From Candidatus Methanoperedens sp. (GTDB lineage Archaea > Halobacteriota > Methanosarcinia > Methanosarcinales > Methanoperedenaceae), in NCBI GenBank assembly GCA_026552835.1, contig JAPMTY010000064.1, positions 1-10,428 of the forward strand: a stretch of 10,428 bases of DNA. Reading direction: 5' to 3'. Shown piece by piece: positions 7,247 through 10,428 of the stretch (position 1 is the first letter of the stretch; each line of letters starts with the position of its first letter). A program made the translations under genes and the position numbers. The notes below the pieces were generated by a model. That model did no database searches, had not been told where the DNA came from, and was given only the letters and a program-made list of their open reading frames with translations.

Positions 7247-7300
7247 GGGGCAGCGGCATCGCATCCATCCCCTCCGATGTTTCCGCACAGCCCCCTTTTT
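7247..7300 (+). ncRNA. Structured hairpin with T-tract: small RNA or intrinsic-type terminator
   Basis: Three stacked helices can be traced: GGGGC 7247-7251 with GCCCC 7290-7294, GCGG 7253-7256 with CCGC 7283-7286, and CATCG 7257-7261 with CGATG 7275-7279. A bulge or internal loop interrupts them, and the 13-base loop (7262-7274) is C-rich. A CTTTTT tract follows at 7295-7300. A suitable TATA element upstream favours an independent small RNA. The position 80 bases after the surface operon also fits a terminator for that operon. I cannot match it to a known RNA family. Confidence 0.45.
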
Positions 7301-7343
7301 CTCTTATACATTTTTTATTGTTCGTTTAAAGACAATGCTTAAG

Positions 7344-7356
7344 ATATGTGACATAT
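7344..7356. promoter_or_regulatory. Perfect 13-bp palindrome, possible operator
   Basis: ATATGT-G-ACATAT is a perfect inverted repeat around a single central base. It lies 29 bases upstream of the TATA-like element at 7386, where archaeal activators often bind, and ahead of the DUF3795-type gene. AT-rich palindromes of this size do occur by chance. Confidence 0.3.
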
Positions 7357-7385
7357 GATAACATAAAAAAAATTACATGCTCATC

Positions 7386-7395
7386 TATTTAAATA
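7386..7395 (+). promoter_or_regulatory. Probable TATA box of the DUF3795-type gene
   Basis: TATTTAAATA matches the archaeal TATA consensus well. A start of transcription near 7415 would leave a leader of about 35 bases before the ATG at 7452. Confidence 0.45.
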
Positions 7396-7451
7396 ATAAG
7401 ACATCCATTGCGAACCTCAATAAATGAAATTTGAAACCAATTCGGAGAAAA

Positions 7452-7685
7452 ATGGATATAACAATTGGAAAATGCGGTATTGCCTGTGGATTATGTAAGG
7501 ACTACAATGTCAGGTGCCTTGGTTGTGATACGGAAAATTTATCACGGCATGTGTGTCTCATTTTTAATTGCGCAGAAGAAAAAACGGTCAAAAATTGTCT
7601 CAAGTGTGAAGAATTCCCGTGCAAGTTGATGAAGGGGCTCTCTAAATCCTATTGTCCCGTGATCACATCGATAAAAATCGATTAA
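7452..7685 (+). CDS. Small Cys-rich DUF3795-type putative zinc-binding protein
   Basis: 77 residues with 11 cysteines: C8, C12, C15, C22, C25, C35, C40, C49, C52, C57 and C68. The CGxxCxxC opening, the CxGC pair and the CxxCxxFPC ending are the signature of the DUF3795 family, common in methanogens and anaerobic bacteria and presumed to bind metal through its Cys clusters; its biochemical role is unknown. I chose the ATG at 7452, where GGAG sits four bases upstream (a little close) and the CGIAC motif begins at residue 8 as usual. A TTG at 7431 in the same frame would add seven basic residues. The protein is short for the family and is probably cytosolic, as no signal peptide or membrane segment is visible. 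It converges on purQ, with 10 bases between the stop codons. Confidence 0.75.
   Translation: MDITIGKCGIACGLCKDYNVRCLGCDTENLSRHVCLIFNCAEEKTVKNCLKCEEFPCKLMKGLSKSYCPVITSIKID
7667..7682. terminator. Small hairpin at the convergent gene ends
   Basis: ATCGAT-AAAA-ATCGAT forms a 6-bp stem with a 4-base loop, reaching into the stop codon of the DUF3795-type gene and lying just beyond the purQ stop. It could help end transcription from either side, but there is no strong T-tract, so support is weak. Confidence 0.25.
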
Positions 7686-7695
7686 GGCTTGCGGA

Positions 7696-8487
7696 TTAGA
7701 AATTCTCTGTCACATACTCGGCCGCATTTCGAAATATCGCAATACCTGCCCCCTCTTCCGGCAACTCCTCCCTTGTCCACCCTGGGTGGTTCGTCCTGTG
7801 CTGGAAAGCCTCCGGATGCGGCATCATACCAAATACCCTCCCAGTCTCATCGCATATAGCTGCAATATTATCAACCGAGCCATTGGGATTATCCGGATAT
7901 CCGGCACTTTTTCCTTCGATGTCAGTGTACTGGAACACGATATGATTTTCTTTTTTCAATCTTGAAAGCACCTGCGGATTTTTTACAACGAACTTTCCCT
8001 CACCATGGCGCACAGGAAGGTAGATGTTCTCGATGCTTTTCGTGAACACGCATTTTGATTTCCTGTTCGCTTTCATGTGAACCCACCTATCTTCAAATCG
8101 TCCTGAATCATTGAATGTAAGTGTAACTTCCTGTGTCCCATAATCGCCATTGAAGCCCGGTAATAACCCCATTTTAACCATAGACTGGAAACCGTTACAG
8201 ATACCTATTATCAATTTGCCCGAATCGATAAATTCTATTATCTGTTCACCAAGGTTATATTTTAACATATTAGCCAGTACTTTTCCTGAGGCAATGTCAT
8301 CACCAAATGAGAAGCCGCCTGGTAATGCAAGGATATGATAATCAGATAATCTTTTTGCGCCATTTATCAGATCGTTGATATGTACTCTTTCAGCTTCGGT
8401 TCCTGCCATCTGAAAAGCATGCGCTGTTTCTATGTCGCAGTTTATTCCGAAGCCTGTGAGGATAAGCGCTTTTGGTGTTTTGATCAT
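7696..8487 (-). CDS. purQ: Phosphoribosylformylglycinamidine synthase, glutaminase subunit PurQ
   Basis: 263 residues. PurQ is a class I glutamine amidotransferase that hydrolyses glutamine and passes ammonia to PurL, which with PurS converts FGAR to FGAM in de novo purine synthesis (cytosol). Visible motifs: the N-terminal strand ALILTGFGINCD (8-19), the oxyanion region LPGGFSFGDD (55-64), the nucleophile elbow GICNG with Cys97, and the PHPEAF motif with His224 and Glu226, completing the Cys-His-Glu triad. The length of about 260 exceeds the roughly 220 of many bacterial PurQ proteins and fits the longer archaeal form. The ATG is at 8485-8487; no strong Shine-Dalgarno precedes it. It stands 142 bases downstream of the P-loop gene and has its own TATA-like element, so it is probably a separate transcription unit. 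purL and purS are not in the window. Confidence 0.95.
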   Translation of the reverse strand: MIKTPKALILTGFGINCDIETAHAFQMAGTEAERVHINDLINGAKRLSDYHILALPGGFSFGDDIASGKVLANMLKYNLGEQIIEFIDSGKLIIGICNGFQSMVKMGLLPGFNGDYGTQEVTLTFNDSGRFEDRWVHMKANRKSKCVFTKSIENIYLPVRHGEGKFVVKNPQVLSRLKKENHIVFQYTDIEGKSAGYPDNPNGSVDNIAAICDETGRVFGMMPHPEAFQHRTNHPGWTREELPEEGAGIAIFRNAAEYVTENF

Positions 8488-8493
8488 GTGTAT

Positions 8494-8509
8494 CCAATCA
8501 ATTTATTGG
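8494..8509. promoter_or_regulatory. Inverted repeat in the purQ leader
   Basis: CCAAT and ATTGG arms are separated by six AT-rich bases, seven bases before the purQ start and at or just after the predicted transcription start. It could be an operator that blocks transcription or a leader hairpin that limits ribosome access. Support is only positional. Confidence 0.25.
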
Positions 8510-8533
8510 GTATCGATCTATTTTACCCTGAAA

Positions 8534-8543
8534 GATTATAAAA
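8534..8543 (-). promoter_or_regulatory. Probable TATA box of purQ
   Basis: On the minus strand TTTTATAATC lies about 50 bases before the purQ ATG, predicting a start of transcription near 8513 and a leader of about 25 bases. Confidence 0.45.
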
Positions 8544-8602
8544 CAATAACACTCATAAGGATTTTCTCTGTTTGTTGAATGACCCATTACTCCGGAATAA
8601 AT

Positions 8603-8618
8603 AAAAAAGTCTCAAAAA
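8603..8618 (-). terminator. T-rich stretch after the P-loop NTPase gene
   Basis: Just after the TAA stop at 8630-8632, the minus strand carries T5 (8614-8618) and T6 (8603-8608) tracts with no clear hairpin. Archaeal RNA polymerase commonly ends at such U-rich tracts. The rest of the 142-base gap holds the purQ promoter and nothing else that I can see. Confidence 0.35.
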
Positions 8619-8629
8619 TCTTCTTCCAA

Positions 8630-9757
8630 TTATTCTTCTTCCACGATTATATCCTGAACGATCTCTTCCAGTTCTTTCTTTCTCTTCTTGCTGGAAGATT
8701 CCACTTTACCGTCCGGCCCTATTACAGAAACCATTATGTCAAATCGATCCGCAGCTGCAATATCTGCTGTTGATATTATTGGAATTTCGGTAGCTGATGG
8801 CGGTATCCATGGATTTGCATTGTACTCCATTTCCTGGAGCGCTGGCGTATATGAGTGTATGATCTCGATCTTTCCATCTTTTGCATGTTTATATGCCCGA
8901 TACAAAGACCTGTTCTGGCGAAAACCCACATATACTTCAAGAAGTGTGACGCCGATAAGAGAATTTGCACCTTTGCCCACTACAATGTCGCTTATTATAT
9001 GCTCACCGTCAGTTGAATGAAGTACGAGGAAACCACTTTCGTTATTTTCATTGTTTGATATTTCGATCATTTCTATAAGGCAATCTGCAAGAGTCAAGCC
9101 TTTTGTGGGGATTATCCTGTCAAAATCCTTTATTGTTCTTGAAATCTGGTCTTCATCATAATCCGCAACACCTTCACGGTTGATGATATCTGTGATCCTG
9201 GCGCCCTGTATCCCCCAGAGGTTTGATTCGATACCATACTTTTTCTCTTTTTCAACAAGTGTGGTAAGACGTTCTTTTGCATCAAGATGCCGTGAAAGTC
9301 TTCTTTTTACCAGTTCTTCATCACTTGCGATGAGTTCGATCGCCTTTGGGACAACGCCTATTTTCTTTGTGACTGAAGTGATCTGCCTTATAAGTTCAGG
9401 TTCTCCAAGTTCCATCACATCAAAGACATTCTCAACAAGAAATTTGACCTGGTCATAAATAGAAACATCAACATATTCCGGCTCATCACTATCAGAAATA
9501 GGAAGCCTTCTTTTCTCATAAAGTTCTTCCTTCATTTTTTCAACGAGATCTTTCCTGATAAGAACCGCCGGCTGCGCAGAACGTGCCCTGCCTTCAAAAT
9601 AACCCCCGACATTCTCAGACAGGAGTTTTATAGCAAGAGTTGTTTTTCCTCCTCCCTGGGGACCTGTAAGTATTAAGAGAGGATTTTTCTCAAGTTCTTT
9701 TGAGAGTATCCTGACCAATTCGTCTTTGGAATGTGAAGAAGTATCAAGAAAATCCAT
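8630..9757 (-). CDS. Uncharacterised P-loop NTPase, possibly kinase-like
   Basis: 375 residues from the ATG at 9755-9757. The frame stays open further upstream, but that extension runs backwards through the terminator and the end of the thermosome gene, so it is not credible. A Walker A motif TGPQGGGKTT (31-40) follows a hydrophobic strand LLIL. Downstream, KAIELIASDEELVKRRL (138-154) resembles the strand plus Arg-bearing helix of small P-loop kinases (zeta-toxin or shikimate-kinase-like); this is a loose resemblance. No certain Walker B is visible; GFLVLHSTD (242-250) is a candidate. The C-terminal half, with GKGANSLIGVTLLEVYVGFRQ (261-281), matches nothing I recognise, and the tail (354-375) is a charged SSSKKRKKELEE... 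segment. There is no signal peptide or membrane helix. It follows the thermosome gene by 37 bases across a terminator, with at best a weak GGTTA ribosome site. The function is unknown. Confidence 0.75.
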   Translation of the reverse strand: MDFLDTSSHSKDELVRILSKELEKNPLLILTGPQGGGKTTLAIKLLSENVGGYFEGRARSAQPAVLIRKDLVEKMKEELYEKRRLPISDSDEPEYVDVSIYDQVKFLVENVFDVMELGEPELIRQITSVTKKIGVVPKAIELIASDEELVKRRLSRHLDAKERLTTLVEKEKKYGIESNLWGIQGARITDIINREGVADYDEDQISRTIKDFDRIIPTKGLTLADCLIEMIEISNNENNESGFLVLHSTDGEHIISDIVVGKGANSLIGVTLLEVYVGFRQNRSLYRAYKHAKDGKIEIIHSYTPALQEMEYNANPWIPPSATEIPIISTADIAAADRFDIMVSVIGPDGKVESSSKKRKKELEEIVQDIIVEEE

Positions 9758-9764
9758 TGTAACC

Positions 9765-9796
9765 AAAAAAAAAGAAAAGCGGGGGATAACCCGCTT
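9765..9796 (-). terminator. Hairpin plus T9 terminator after the thermosome gene
   Basis: On the minus strand AAGCGGG (9796-9790) pairs perfectly with CCCGCTT (9783-9777) around a six-base loop. TTTC and nine consecutive Ts follow, down to 9765. The thermosome stop codon TAA lies partly within the stem. The T-run ends only seven bases before the ATG of the next gene. Confidence 0.75.
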
Positions 9797-10428
9797 AGTC
9801 CATACCTTCCATTCCGCCCATACCGCCCATGCCTCCGGGTCCTCCTGGCGGCATGCCTCCGCCTGATTTGCTGGAGAGCACATCATCGATGCGCAGGATC
9901 ATGGTTGCTGCTTCGGTGCCTGAGCTTATTGCCTGGGTTTTGACACGGAGTGGCTCTACTACGCCTTCTTTCCACATGTCAACGACCTTTCCGGTGAATA
10001 CGTTAAGACCGGCTGTCTTATTTCCTTTCTCATGCTGGCTTCTCATTTCCACAAGCATATCTATTGGGTCAAGACCTGCATTTTCTGCAAGAGTTCTTGG
10101 GATAACTTCAAGCGCATCTGCGAATTTTGCAACCGCAAGCTGTTCCCTGCCTTTTAGCGTGCTTGCATATTCACGCAGGCGCAGTGCCAGTTCAACTTCT
10201 GGTGAACCGCCGCCTGCTACGAGTGTCTCATCTTCGATCGCTACACCAACAACGCGAAGTGCGTCATGTAATGCGCGCTCTGCTTCATCGGCTACGTGTT
10301 CTGTTCCGCCGCGAAGGATTATTGAGACTGCTTTTGGATTATGGCATTCTGTTATGTATGTCATTGATTCATCGCCGATCTTCTTTTCTTCAACAAGACC
10401 TGCTTTTCCAAGGTCGGAATCGTTTATC
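9795..10428 (-). CDS. Thermosome (group II chaperonin) subunit, C-terminal part
   Basis: The gene enters from the right edge; the last 210 residues and TAA are visible, of a usual ~550. Thermosome subunits form a double-ring, ATP-driven cytosolic folding chamber with a built-in lid. The visible part starts at the end of the apical domain ([20 protein letters not shown]), passes through the second intermediate segment ([20 protein letters not shown]) and the second equatorial segment. Landmarks there are [39 protein letters not shown], and [20 protein letters not shown] followed by ILRIDDVL, all close to archaeal consensus. The tail is the typical Gly/Met-rich [21 protein letters not shown]. 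The promoter and subunit type (alpha, beta or gamma) cannot be judged. An ATG at 10364 is internal, not the start. Confidence 0.95.
   Translation of the reverse strand, partial: INDSDLGKAGLVEEKKIGDESMTYITECHNPKAVSIILRGGTEHVADEAERALHDALRVVGVAIEDETLVAGGGSPEVELALRLREYASTLKGREQLAVAKFADALEVIPRTLAENAGLDPIDMLVEMRSQHEKGNKTAGLNVFTGKVVDMWKEGVVEPLRVKTQAISSGTEAATMILRIDDVLSSKSGGGMPPGGPGGMGGMGGMEGMD

Noticed and set aside
7247..7294. H/ACA guide RNA
   Set aside because: An ACA occurs after the inner stem at 7287-7289, but there is no kink-turn (GA/GA) element and no clear pseudouridylation pocket, and the ACA is enclosed by the outer helix.
7424..7498. 24-codon open frame overlapping the DUF3795-type start
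   Set aside because: It is short, has no ribosome site and lies in another frame from the Cys-rich protein; most likely chance.
8688..9020. 110-codon + strand open frame inside the P-loop gene
   Set aside because: It lies antisense to a frame with a Walker A motif and has no recognisable motif, promoter or ribosome site.
9758..9886. N-terminal extension of the P-loop protein by 43 residues
   Set aside because: It would translate the terminator and the thermosome tail in another frame; its Trp/Ala-rich composition is unlike a protein N-terminus, and the ATG at 9757 starts a natural sequence.

Overview
The window looks chromosomal and archaeal, most likely from a euryarchaeon of the Methanosarcinales/Methanoperedens type. 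The evidence is a group II chaperonin (thermosome) with a GGM-rich tail, a PGF-CTERM surface-sorting signal, AT-rich TATA-type promoters instead of bacterial -35/-10 boxes, and large S-layer-like secreted proteins with Thr/Pro linkers. The lineage is inferred from gene content; no marker gene was placed on a tree.

Left part (1-7166, all + strand): a cell-surface locus. It starts inside a giant exported protein made of seven tandem Ig-like repeats, a Big_1-like domain, two modules ending in the same FSTFALIG motif, a Gly-rich linker and a C-terminal membrane anchor. Three tandem paralogs follow (3964-4770, 4760-6046, 6063-7166). They share a signal peptide and a conserved ~220-residue exported domain that I do not recognise. 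They differ sharply at the C-terminus: the first has a simple transmembrane tail, the second a Thr-Pro/poly-Pro/(TTNS)n stalk ending in a dockerin, and the third a Thr-rich stalk ending in a PGF-CTERM archaeosortase signal. The overlap and short gaps suggest one operon that displays the same domain in three ways. This is the most interesting system in the window.

Middle (7167-7451): a gene-poor stretch with a TATA-like element, a well-formed imperfect hairpin with a C-rich loop and a T-tract (small RNA or terminator), then a perfect 13-bp palindrome and a promoter ahead of a small Cys-rich DUF3795-type protein (7452-7685).

Right part (7696-10428, all - strand): housekeeping genes. In transcription order these are the 3' two-fifths of a thermosome subunit (cut by the window end), a strong hairpin/T9 terminator, an uncharacterised P-loop NTPase, and purQ (glutaminase subunit of FGAM synthase). 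purQ converges on the DUF3795 gene with only 10 bases between their stop codons.
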